A stretch of 64,000 nt of DNA, from the NCBI RefSeq assembly GCF_027568575.1, contig NZ_JANUVP010000013.1, one strand, 5' to 3'. Below, piece after piece: positions 1-7,506 of the stretch; the first letter of the stretch is position 1, and each line of letters begins with the position of its first letter. Under the pieces are notes generated by a model. That model had not been told where the DNA came from. It saw only the letters and a program-made list of their open reading frames with translations, and made no database searches. Position numbers and translations under genes: made by a program. The stretch is from Caldifermentibacillus hisashii. GTDB lineage: Bacteria; Bacillota; Bacilli; Bacillales; Caldibacillaceae.

Positions 1-866
1 TACATGATATTGACGCCGGTCAAAATAAGTCTTATATAGCAAAATTTATTTTTATCGGTGCCGGTGGCGGTTCTTTGCCGTTATTGCAAAAAACGGGAAT
101 TCCTGAATCAAAACATATTGGCGGTTTCCCGGTTAGCGGATTATTTATGGTTTGTAAAAATGAAGAACTTATCGAAAAACATCATGCAAAAGTTTACGGT
201 AAAGCAAAAGTTGGCGCTCCGCCGATGTCCGTGCCACATCTTGATACCCGGTATATTAATAATAAAAAGACTTTGTTGTTTGGACCGTTTGCCGGTTTCT
301 CACCGAAATTTTTAAAAACCGGTTCAAACTTTGATTTAATTAGCTCCGTAAAACCAAATAATGTGCTTACGATGTTGGCTGCCGGTGTAAAAGAAATGTC
401 GCTAACAAAATACTTAATTCAACAACTTATGTTATCAAATGAACAACGGTTAGAGGAGTTACGTGAGTTTATTCCGAACGCCAAACTTGAGGATTGGGAT
501 ATGGTCGTAGCAGGTCAACGTGTACAAGTAATTAAAGATACGGAGACCGGTGGGAAAGGAACACTTCAATTCGGTACGGAAGTTGTAAATAGCAGTGATG
601 GCTCGATTGCCGCTTTACTTGGTGCTTCACCCGGCGCTTCAACAGCCGTACATGTTATGCTTGAAGTATTGGACAGATGTTTCCCGCAATATATGCCGAA
701 ATGGGAATCAAAAATTAAAGAAATGATTCCTTCCTATGGTGTATCTTTAGCTAAAAACCCGGACCTTCTTCAAGAAATTCATTCCTCTACAGCAAAGACG
801 CTTGGCCTAGAGGAAGAAATACCGACAAATACGGATGACAAAACTCGTCAGTTACAGGAAGTATAA
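1..866 (+). CDS. mqo: malate:quinone oxidoreductase, C-terminal part
   Basis: The reading frame is open from the left edge, so the N-terminus lies outside the window; 287 residues are visible. Membrane-associated, FAD-dependent Mqo oxidises malate to oxaloacetate and passes electrons to quinone in the TCA cycle. Recognised by the FIGAGGGSLPLLQ segment followed by GFPVSG, by GPFAGFSPKFLKTGS, and by the C-terminal SDGSIAALLGASPGAST block, all typical of the family. The C-terminus ends normally at 866, so the gene is cut only by the window edge. An ATG at 75 lies inside the conserved region and is not the start. sfsA follows about 100 bp downstream on the same strand. Confidence 0.93.
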   Translation, partial: HDIDAGQNKSYIAKFIFIGAGGGSLPLLQKTGIPESKHIGGFPVSGLFMVCKNEELIEKHHAKVYGKAKVGAPPMSVPHLDTRYINNKKTLLFGPFAGFSPKFLKTGSNFDLISSVKPNNVLTMLAAGVKEMSLTKYLIQQLMLSNEQRLEELREFIPNAKLEDWDMVVAGQRVQVIKDTETGGKGTLQFGTEVVNSSDGSIAALLGASPGASTAVHVMLEVLDRCFPQYMPKWESKIKEMIPSYGVSLAKNPDLLQEIHSSTAKTLGLEEEIPTNTDDKTRQLQEV

Positions 867-970
867 ATTGCCGATTTGGCAATTGTACTTCCTTTTCCTA
901 TTATTAAACGCCTCCATTGTTACACGATTATTCATCACATAACCTAAAACCGTTTATTGGAAGTGAACTT

Positions 971-1660
971 ATGAAGTATGGGGAAATAGTCCATGGTAAA
1001 CTGCATCGGCGGGTGAATAGATTTATTGCCGAAGTTTTCATTCATGGAAAAAAAGAAGCGGCTCATATTAAAAATACCGGCCGTTTAACAGAGTTGCTAC
1101 AACCGGATGCTGACGTGCGGTTAGAAGTGAGTGATAATCCAAACAGGAAAACAAAATATTCTCTCATTGCTGTTTGTAAAAATGATATTTGGGTAAATAT
1201 TGATTCACAAGCGCCCAATACCGTTGTTTTTGAGGCAATTACAACGGGAAAGGTGAAAGAACTCGGAATGGTAAACACGATGAAAAGGGAAGTTCCGTTT
1301 GGCGATTCCCGGTTCGATCTTTATTTTGAAAAGGGAAATGAAAGCGGCTTTATTGAAGTAAAAGGTGTCACATTGGAAAAGAACGGGTTGGCACTATTTC
1401 CGGATGCACCGACGTTACGAGGGACAAAACATATATTGGAGATGGTAAAAGCCGTACAAAAGGGATACAGCGGAACTATCTTGTTTGTCGTACAAATGAA
1501 AGGTTGCTCCACTTTTACTCCTAATAAAGAAATGGATAAAACTTTTACAGAAGCTTTATTAAAAGCAGTGGAACAAGGTGTGCAAATTTTAGCATATGAC
1601 GCAATTGTAAAAGTCGATGAACTCGTTTTAGGCGATCCGCTTCCTGTTGTATTATCATAA
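971..1660 (+). CDS. sfsA: SfsA family sugar fermentation stimulation protein homolog
   Basis: 229 residues, the usual SfsA length. SfsA was first described as affecting maltose metabolism in E. coli; the fold is a PD-(D/E)XK-like nuclease with an N-terminal OB-like nucleic-acid-binding part, and its cellular role is unclear. Seen here: RRVNRFIAEV near the N-terminus, AHIKNTGRL, SRFDLYFE, and FIEVKGVTLE carrying the acidic/lysine residues of the nuclease-like core, then FPDAPTLRGTKH. I chose ATG 971 because GGAAGTG sits about 7 nt upstream and the protein then begins like its homologs; the frame is also open from a TTG at 917, which lacks a comparable site. A strong terminator follows. Confidence 0.9.
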   Translation: MKYGEIVHGKLHRRVNRFIAEVFIHGKKEAAHIKNTGRLTELLQPDADVRLEVSDNPNRKTKYSLIAVCKNDIWVNIDSQAPNTVVFEAITTGKVKELGMVNTMKREVPFGDSRFDLYFEKGNESGFIEVKGVTLEKNGLALFPDAPTLRGTKHILEMVKAVQKGYSGTILFVVQMKGCSTFTPNKEMDKTFTEALLKAVEQGVQILAYDAIVKVDELVLGDPLPVVLS

Positions 1661-1733
1661 AAAGGGTATATTACCAATTGGAAATGAATAACAGTATAAG
1701 TCAGACATCTAAAATACATAGAAAGAATAAAAA

Positions 1734-1779
1734 TATAAAAAACCGTTATACTACAGAATAAGCAGTATAACGGTTTTTT
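1734..1779. terminator. bidirectional Rho-independent terminator between sfsA and ahpF
   Basis: The arms CCGTTATACT and AGTATAACGG are perfect complements around a short loop, flanked by an A run on the left and a T run on the right. It can therefore end sfsA on the plus strand and the converging ahpCF operon on the minus strand. Confidence 0.9.
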
Positions 1780-1802
1780 GCGTAGTTTTTTTGGTTTCCG
1801 GG

Positions 1803-3335
1803 TTAGTTTCGGATTAAATAATCAAATGCTCCCAGGGCCGCCGTTGCACCGGATCCCATGGAAATGATAATTTGTTTATATGGACTATCACTACAGTCGC
1901 CGGCAGCAAAGACACCCGGGATATTGGTTGCACCACGCTTATCAACAATAATTTCACCCATGCGATTTCGTTCAACCGTACCTTCTAACCAATCGGTGTT
2001 GGGAACAAGACCGATTTGAACAAAAACACCGGCTAGCTCAATATGGTGTTCTTCTCCGGTTGCCCGGTCAATATAAGTCAGTCCGTTTACTTTATCAGTT
2101 CCGGTGATTTCTTTCGTTTGGGCGTTTGTAATCACTGTCACATTTGATAAACTGTGAAGACGATCTTGAAGTACTTGGTCGGCTTTTAATTCCGGCATAA
2201 ATTCAATAACGGTCACATGTTTAACAACTCCTGCGAGATCAATTGCCGCTTCAATCCCGGAATTTCCACCACCGATGACAGCAACATGTTTTCCGGCAAA
2301 CAACGGACCGTCACAATGCGGGCAATAGGCGACACCTTTTGTCTTGAATTCTTCTTCACCCGGTACGCCTATATTGCGCCAACGTGCACCGGTTGAAAGA
2401 ATGACTGTCTTACTTTTTAAAACTGCGCCGTTTTCCAATTCAATATGGACAAGATTATCATTCTTTTCTAAACGTTTTGCCCGTTGCAAGTTCATTATAT
2501 CAATATTGTATTCTTTCACATGCTCTTCTAAACTGGCAGCAAGTTGCGGACCCTCAGTGTATTTTACGCTGATAAAGTTTTCAATGCCCTTGGTATCCAT
2601 GATTTGACCGCCGAATCGTTCTGCCACAATTCCGGTACGAATTCCTTTCCTTGCAGCGTAAATAGCGGCACTCGCACCGGCAGGACCACCGCCGACAACG
2701 AGAACGTCAAACGGATCTTTATTCATAAACTCAGATGGGTCCGATGTTTTCCCAAGTTTGACCAGAATTTCTTCGAGTGACATCCGGCCGCTGCCAAATT
2801 CCTCGCCGTTTAAGAAAACAGTCGGCACCGCCATAATGTTTTTACTTTCGGCTTCCTCTTTGTAAGCCGCACCGTCAATCATTGTATGTGTAATATTCGG
2901 GTTAAGGACACTCATGATGTTTAGAGCCTGAACAACTTCAGGACAATTATGACAAGTTAAGCTGACGAATGTTTCAAAATGATATTCACCGGTTAAGCTT
3001 TTAACTTGGTCGATCAGTTTTTGTTCAACTTTTGGCGGTCGACCGCTTACCTGTAATAGCGCAAGCACAAGTGAAGTAAATTCATGGCCTAAAGGAATAC
3101 CGGCAAAAACAACTCCGGTATCTTCTCCCACACGATTCACACTAAAGCTTGGTGTTCTTTGTAAAGTAGTATGTTCAATTTTAATTTTCGGTGACATCGT
3201 AGCCAGCTCGTCAACAAGAGCCAGCATGTCACCTGATACTTTATCAGAACCCGCACTTACTTTAATGATGATATCGCTCTCCATTAACTGAAGATATTGA
3301 TTTAATTGTGCTTTAATATCCGCATCTAGTATCAT
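1803..3335 (-). CDS. ahpF: alkyl hydroperoxide reductase subunit F
   Basis: 510 residues, full length for AhpF, the NADH-dependent flavoprotein that re-reduces AhpC. The N-terminal 200 residues form the double thioredoxin-fold domain, with a CHNC redox pair near residue 130. Next comes a TrxR-like part with the FAD motif VVGGGPAGASAA near 215, the catalytic CPHCDG pair near 340, the NAD(P)H motif VIGGGNSGIEAA near 355, and GVFAAGDCSD near the C-terminus. It lies 13 nt downstream of ahpC and is surely co-transcribed from the PerR-type promoter upstream of ahpC. Start ATG at 3335 follows AGGAG. Confidence 0.96.
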   Translation of the reverse strand: MILDADIKAQLNQYLQLMESDIIIKVSAGSDKVSGDMLALVDELATMSPKIKIEHTTLQRTPSFSVNRVGEDTGVVFAGIPLGHEFTSLVLALLQVSGRPPKVEQKLIDQVKSLTGEYHFETFVSLTCHNCPEVVQALNIMSVLNPNITHTMIDGAAYKEEAESKNIMAVPTVFLNGEEFGSGRMSLEEILVKLGKTSDPSEFMNKDPFDVLVVGGGPAGASAAIYAARKGIRTGIVAERFGGQIMDTKGIENFISVKYTEGPQLAASLEEHVKEYNIDIMNLQRAKRLEKNDNLVHIELENGAVLKSKTVILSTGARWRNIGVPGEEEFKTKGVAYCPHCDGPLFAGKHVAVIGGGNSGIEAAIDLAGVVKHVTVIEFMPELKADQVLQDRLHSLSNVTVITNAQTKEITGTDKVNGLTYIDRATGEEHHIELAGVFVQIGLVPNTDWLEGTVERNRMGEIIVDKRGATNIPGVFAAGDCSDSPYKQIIISMGSGATAALGAFDYLIRN

Positions 3336-3348
3336 TTATAAGCACTCC

Positions 3349-3912
3349 TTAAATTTTTCCGACAAGGTCAAGACTCGGTTTCAGCGTTTCTCCAGTTTCT
3401 TTCCATTTTGCCGGACAAACTTCACCAGGATGTGTGCGAACATATTGAGCTGCTTTAATTTTGTCAACTAGGCTGGCTGCATCACGTCCAATACCGTCTG
3501 CATTAATTTCAACTGCTTGAATGACACCATCCGGATCGATAATGAATGTTCCACGATCTGCAAGACCTTCTTCTTCCCTTAGGACATCAAACATTTCGAT
3601 AAGTTTATGGGAAGGGTCCCCAATCATCGTATATTCAATTTTACTAATGGCATCGGAATGGTCATGCCAAGCTTTATGAGTAAAATGTGTATCGGCTGAA
3701 CAGGAATAAACTTCAACGCCAAGATCTTTGAAAGTCGCATAATGTTCTTGGAGGTCTTCGAGTTCAGTCGGGCAAACAAATGTAAAATCTGCCGGATAGA
3801 AACATAAAATGCTCCAATGTCCTTTGAAATCTTCTTCTGTTACTTCTACAAATTCGCCGTTTTTGTAAGCTTGTAATTTAAATGGTAATACTTGCTTTCC
3901 TACTAATGACAT
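3349..3912 (-). CDS. ahpC: alkyl hydroperoxide reductase subunit C (2-Cys peroxiredoxin)
   Basis: 187 residues, standard AhpC length. Cytosolic peroxidase reducing H2O2 and organic hydroperoxides with electrons from AhpF. The peroxidatic cysteine is Cys47 in FTFVCPTE, and the resolving cysteine is about residue 166 in GEVCPAKW, so this is a typical 2-Cys enzyme of the Prx1/AhpC class. Start ATG at 3912 is preceded by AGGAGG. First gene of the ahpC-ahpF operon, with a consensus sigma-A promoter overlapped by a PerR box about 90 bp upstream. Confidence 0.97.
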   Translation of the reverse strand: MSLVGKQVLPFKLQAYKNGEFVEVTEEDFKGHWSILCFYPADFTFVCPTELEDLQEHYATFKDLGVEVYSCSADTHFTHKAWHDHSDAISKIEYTMIGDPSHKLIEMFDVLREEEGLADRGTFIIDPDGVIQAVEINADGIGRDAASLVDKIKAAQYVRTHPGEVCPAKWKETGETLKPSLDLVGKI

Positions 3913-3999
3913 TATAAATACCTCCTATGTATTATTGTGAATATTTTAGAATTCTGTAAAAATATGGGAAAATTTTGTGAAGCACATAACAAATTTCTT

Positions 4000-4038
4000 T
4001 TACAATAATTATTATATAATAGTAAATATATTTGTCAA
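4000..4038 (-). promoter_or_regulatory. ahpCF sigma-A promoter overlapped by PerR box
   Basis: Read on the minus strand, TTGACA (4033-4038) is followed after 16 nt by TATAAT (4011-4016), a near-perfect vegetative promoter. A 15-nt site at 4000-4014, TAATAATTATTGTAA on the minus strand, matches the PerR consensus TTATAATNATTATAA at 12 of 14 defined positions in its other orientation. It covers the -10 and likely start point, so PerR binding should block initiation until peroxide oxidises PerR. Family knowledge: ahpCF and katA are classic PerR targets in Bacillus. Binding itself is inferred. Confidence 0.8.
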
Positions 4039-4334
4039 ACAAAAGGCCCGGGTAGCACAATTTCCCTGTATTATTAAGTTTGTACAAATTTGAGAAAAGT
4101 TATAACTTGAAAATTTCTCATCATCATTATTGTATAATAAAAAAATTATATTGTTAAATAACATGAATTAACATTACAATGACTGTTTTAAATAAAATTA
4201 CCATACATATATGAGGATTGATGGCTGAAGGAAAATTATAGCCCGCGAATAAAAGGAAAACTTTAATCAGTAGAGATTCTCAGTGGCTGTTAGTAGGACA
4301 AATTTGCCTTACCGGAAGTTTGACGTTAAGTGCA
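4039..4334. other. non-coding stretch with no identified feature
   Basis: AT-rich sequence between the ahpC promoter and the terminator of the polyamine operon. A small inverted repeat (GAGAAA/TTTCTC, about 4092-4117) and several A/T tracts are visible, but I see no open frame with a ribosome binding site and no RNA family I recognise. Confidence 0.4.
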
Positions 4335-4389
4335 TGAAAAAAGAGGCTTTCTAAAAGGAAGTGCCCCATTACTTCCGGAAAGCCTCTTG
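4335..4389 (-). terminator. terminator of the polyamine operon
   Basis: Two-part hairpin: outer arms AAGAGGCTTTC and GAAAGCCTCTT, inner arms GGAAGT and ACTTCC. On the minus strand it is followed by a run of T, directly after the decarboxylase stop codon. Confidence 0.9.
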
Positions 4390-4394
4390 CAAAT

Positions 4395-5522
4395 TTATGA
4401 TAACCTCATCTTAAAATCTTCGTATCCGAATTGGCGGATGATTTCACAATCGCCGTCCTTTTTTTTAATGGCAATAGTCGGGAGCGGCATACCGTTAAAG
4501 GTGGTATTTTTCACCATTGTGTAGATGGCCATGTCACCGAAAATCAGGTGATCGCATGGTTTTAATGGTTGATCAAACGAGTAATCACCAATGATGTCAC
4601 CGGCAAGGCAAGTAGGTCCGCCAAGTCGGTACGTATATGGCTTTTCACCCGGCTCACCAGACTCGAACAATGGTGGACGATAAGGCATTTCTAATACATC
4701 TGGCATGTGGCAAGTGGCCGATGTATCAAGAATGGCAATATCGATTCCGTTTTTGATTGTATCAAGGACAGTTGTTACTAAATACCCGGCGTTAAGTGCC
4801 ACAGCTTCCCCCGGCTCAAGATAGACTTCCAAACCGTACGTATCTTGCATCCTCTTAATACATTTTTCAAGTAACGGGATATCATAATCTTCTCTTGTAA
4901 TATGATGTCCACCGCCAAAGTTAATCCATTCCATTTGGGGCAACCACTGGCCAAAATTTTCTTCAACCGCATGTAATGTCGTTTCCAGATCATCAGCGTT
5001 TTGTTGGCAGAGGGTGTGAAAATGAAGCCCGGAAACACCTTCCAACAATTCAGGGCGAAACTGGTCGACTGTTACCCCTAAGCGGGATCCGGGTGAACAT
5101 GGATCATAGATGGCATGCCCATCTTGTGTGGAACATTCCGGATTAATGCGCAACCCAACTTTTTTACCGGCCTTCAAAACTTTATCTTTAAACTTCTCCA
5201 GCTGTGAGAAAGAATTAAAAATAATATGATCGCAAATCAAAACAATTTCATCCATTTCATCATCACGGTAGGCCGGGGAAAAGACATGATTTTCTTTTCC
5301 CATTTCCTCATATCCGAGCCGGGCTTCATATAGGCCGCTTGCCGTTGTTCCGTTCAAGTACTTGGCGAGGAGCGGATACAATTTAAATATAGAGAATGCT
5401 TTTTGCGCCAAAACAATTTTAGCACCTGTCCGCTCCATTACCCCGTTTAAGATTTTTAAGTTGTTTTCCAAAAGCTTTTCATCAACGACATAACAAGGAG
5501 TTGGTAATTCTTCAAATCTCAT
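4395..5522 (-). CDS. nspC: carboxynorspermidine/carboxyspermidine decarboxylase
   Basis: 375 residues, PLP enzyme of the alanine-racemase-fold decarboxylase group. It removes the carboxyl group from carboxynorspermidine or carboxyspermidine to give norspermidine or spermidine. Seen: the PLP lysine in VLAQKAFS (Lys41), HFHTLCQQ, the WINFGGGHH glycine loop, LEPGEA, and the substrate-site region GGPTCLAGDIIGDY, which fits NspC better than diaminopimelate or ornithine decarboxylase. The ATG at 5522 overlaps the stop of the dehydrogenase by one base (TGATG), implying translational coupling. Without a diaminopropane synthase in view, spermidine from putrescine is as likely a product as norspermidine. 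Confidence 0.9.
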   Translation of the reverse strand: MRFEELPTPCYVVDEKLLENNLKILNGVMERTGAKIVLAQKAFSIFKLYPLLAKYLNGTTASGLYEARLGYEEMGKENHVFSPAYRDDEMDEIVLICDHIIFNSFSQLEKFKDKVLKAGKKVGLRINPECSTQDGHAIYDPCSPGSRLGVTVDQFRPELLEGVSGLHFHTLCQQNADDLETTLHAVEENFGQWLPQMEWINFGGGHHITREDYDIPLLEKCIKRMQDTYGLEVYLEPGEAVALNAGYLVTTVLDTIKNGIDIAILDTSATCHMPDVLEMPYRPPLFESGEPGEKPYTYRLGGPTCLAGDIIGDYSFDQPLKPCDHLIFGDMAIYTMVKNTTFNGMPLPTIAIKKKDGDCEIIRQFGYEDFKMRLS

Positions 5523-6721
5523 CAGTCCACTAACTCCGGATCAAAACTTTCTTTCCACGGGAGTCCCCATTTGTTTAATGCATCCATGAACGGATCCGGA
5601 TCTAATTCTTCTAAGTTCCAAACGCCCGGTTTTTTCCAATATCCGTTCAATACCATCATGGCACCTATCATGGCCGGTACCCCTGTGGTATAGGATACGG
5701 CTTGGGAACCGACTTCACGATAACATTCTTCATGGTCACAGACATTATATAGATAGTAGGTTTTTTCTTTTCCATCTTTTTTGCCGCGGAAAATACAGCC
5801 GATATTTGTTTTTCCTTTTGTCCTTGGTCCGAGAGATGCCGGATCCGGTAAAACGGCTTTTAAAAATTGAAGCGGCACTATTTGTTTTCCTTCAATTTCA
5901 ATCGGCTCAATGGAAGTCATGCCGACATTTTCAAGCACTTTAAGATGAGTGAGGTAACTTTGTCCGAACGTCATAAAGAAGCGAATCCGTTTAAGTCCGG
6001 GTACGTTTTTGGCTAGTGATTCAAGCTCTTCGTGATACAGTAAATACATATCTTTTTCGCCGATTTCCGGGAAGTCATAAACCCGCTTAATTTCCATCGG
6101 TTTTGTTTCTACCCAGTTGCCGTTTTCCCAGTAACGCCCGTTAGCAGAAACTTCCCGAATATTAATTTCCGGGTTAAAGTTTGTTGCAAATGGATAACCG
6201 TGATCGCCGGCATTACAGTCAAGAATATCGATATACTCGATTTCATCAAAGTGGTGTTTCAAAGCATAGGCAGTAAAGACACTTGTTACACCCGGATCAA
6301 AGCCGCTTCCTAACAAGCCGGTAATTCCCGCTTCTTCAAAACGTTCACGATAAGCCCATTGCCAGCTATATTCAAATTTTGCCGTATCTTCCGGTTCATA
6401 GTTAGCTGTGTCCAAATAATGAGTTTTTGTTGCCAGACAAGCATCCATAATTGCTAAATCTTGATATGGAAGTGCTAAATTTACGACAATGTCCGGTTTA
6501 ACTTGTTTAATTAAAGTAATGAGCTCGTCTACATTGTTAGCATCCACTTGGGCTGTCGTAATTTTTGTCTTCCCGCCGTCCAATTTTTCTTTTAACGCAT
6601 CACATTTAGCTTTTGTCCGGCTGGCAATGCAAATTTCTTCAAATACATCACTGTTTTGAACCATTTTATGAATGGCAACAGATGCAACGCCACCTGCACC
6701 GATAACAAGCGCTTTTCCCAT
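5522..6721 (-). CDS. carboxynorspermidine/carboxyspermidine dehydrogenase (saccharopine dehydrogenase family)
   Basis: 399 residues from ATG 6721. The family joins aspartate beta-semialdehyde to a diamine and reduces the imine with NADPH, giving carboxy(nor)spermidine for the next enzyme. Seen: an N-terminal Rossmann motif VIGAGGVASVAIHK, VNLALPYQD, YLDTANYEP, LLGSGFDPGVTSVF, and the C-terminal SYTTGVPAMIGAMM typical of this clade of Lys1-like enzymes. An in-frame ATG at 6727 is only about 2 nt from AAGGAG, so the second ATG with 8-nt spacing is preferred. The pair with nspC makes the assignment much stronger than homology alone. Expression probably depends on the leader and terminator just upstream. 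Confidence 0.88.
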   Translation of the reverse strand: MGKALVIGAGGVASVAIHKMVQNSDVFEEICIASRTKAKCDALKEKLDGGKTKITTAQVDANNVDELITLIKQVKPDIVVNLALPYQDLAIMDACLATKTHYLDTANYEPEDTAKFEYSWQWAYRERFEEAGITGLLGSGFDPGVTSVFTAYALKHHFDEIEYIDILDCNAGDHGYPFATNFNPEINIREVSANGRYWENGNWVETKPMEIKRVYDFPEIGEKDMYLLYHEELESLAKNVPGLKRIRFFMTFGQSYLTHLKVLENVGMTSIEPIEIEGKQIVPLQFLKAVLPDPASLGPRTKGKTNIGCIFRGKKDGKEKTYYLYNVCDHEECYREVGSQAVSYTTGVPAMIGAMMVLNGYWKKPGVWNLEELDPDPFMDALNKWGLPWKESFDPELVD

Positions 6722-6756
6722 TTTCATTTCTCCTTACTGATTGGATTTTGTTTATA

Positions 6757-6807
6757 AAATAATAAAAAAGCAAGTGTAAACCGCGGCGCCGCGCACAACA
6801 CTTGCTT
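6757..6807 (-). terminator. intrinsic terminator in the 5' leader of the polyamine operon
   Basis: On the minus strand, AAGCAAGTGT and ACACTTGCTT pair over 10 bp around a GC-rich inner palindrome (GCGGCGCCGC), followed by TTTTTTATTATTTT. It lies about 35 nt before the dehydrogenase start and after about 375 nt of leader, the arrangement of a transcription attenuator. There is no gene upstream on this strand whose end it could mark, since katA points away. Confidence 0.85.
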
Positions 6808-7181
6808 GAAGATTAAAGTCAATATTAAAGAATCATCCAAATAAAAATACAATTAAGATTTACCATCTACTTCTCATAAGGCCGGTCGTTTGGAAGTTCT
6901 CTAATATTCAAAATTTCTTCATAAGATCAGAGTCTATATAGCAAATAATTACTTTTACCACTCTTATTGATCGTTTCACAAGTTGATGTGCACCTGCACC
7001 GGTTGTAAAGTAACCAACTTATAAAATTTGAGCTTTAAACTCAATCAATAAGGCAACCGAAGCTACCAATCGGCATTTGACCCGGCTGTCCGTGGCCTTA
7101 ACTCCCCTATCAGGAAGTGGTCAAAAATTATCTGCTTGGAAAGACTCACTATTTTGAATATTAGCTTTCCAAAAATATTGC
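6808..7181 (-). ncRNA. structured leader RNA (candidate riboswitch or attenuator) of the polyamine operon
   Basis: The predicted transcript starts near 7181 and runs about 375 nt to the terminator. Visible helices in plus coordinates: 6962-6971 with 7044-7053 (8 strict pairs plus C-G and a wobble), enclosing 6980-6985 with 7015-7020 (AAGTTG/CAACTT) and 7028-7032 with 7040-7044 (TTGAG/CTCAA), with smaller hairpins at 6988-6999 (GTGC/GCAC) and 7001-7015 (GGTT/AACC). A rival helix, 7050-7054 with 7095-7099 (AAGGC/GCCTT), cannot coexist with the outer stem. I compared it by eye with cobalamin, SAM, lysine, T-box, guanidine, PRPP, c-di-GMP, c-di-AMP, M-box and yybP consensus elements and saw no match. 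The regulatory role is inferred. Confidence 0.55.
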
Positions 7182-7187
7182 TCTTTC

Positions 7188-7216
7188 ATATTATCAACAT
7201 ATCCGAAAAATATCAA
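7188..7216 (-). promoter_or_regulatory. sigma-A promoter for the polyamine leader/operon
   Basis: On the minus strand, TTGATA (7211-7216), a 17-nt spacer and TAATAT (7188-7193). The start would be near 7181, giving a leader of roughly 450 nt to the dehydrogenase start. It is separate from the katA promoter, which faces the other way. Confidence 0.6.
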
Positions 7217-7426
7217 GATAAAATTCATCCTTGTGAAATTATTATCCAAAAAATAAGTGAAAGTAAAGTTAGGTTTATTATCAATAAAAATAAATAAATG
7301 AGAATAACGCGATTTTAATATTTTTTAGTGTAATCGCCTGACACTTGATCTAATAAGTATTATATCAAAATAAAGACCTAAATAATTGGTTAATTTTGTC
7401 GAAATAAGGGAGTTGCGATTTTTAAG

Positions 7427-7464
7427 TTATAATAATTGTAAAGTAAAAATAATTATGATATAGT
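7427..7464 (+). promoter_or_regulatory. katA promoter with PerR box
   Basis: TTATAATAATTGTAA at 7427-7441 matches the PerR consensus TTATAATNATTATAA at 13 of 14 defined positions. Its right half overlaps a possible -35 (TTGTAA, 7436-7441), which is followed after 17 nt by TATAGT (7459-7464). The katA start is about 40 nt downstream of the -10. Repression by PerR and induction by H2O2 is the known behaviour of such sites; here it is inferred. Confidence 0.78.
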
Positions 7465-7506
7465 ATAGCTATTAATCAGTTTAAAAACTTTGGGGGTGTA
7501 CATAGG

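Noticed and set aside
4121..4150. Additional PerR box near TTATTGTATAATAA
   Set aside because: It is AT-rich and partly symmetrical but matches the consensus poorly and has no fitting promoter.
4395..5522. Diaminopimelate or ornithine decarboxylase
   Set aside because: The fold is shared, but the GGPTCLAGDIIGDY region and pairing with a saccharopine-dehydrogenase-family gene fit carboxynorspermidine decarboxylase.
6808..7181. T-box, lysine, cobalamin or SAM riboswitch for the polyamine leader
   Set aside because: The defining blocks (AGGGTGG-ACCGCG for T-box, the lysine-box core, GCCACTG of the B12 box, the S-box core) were not found on either strand. Left as unidentified.
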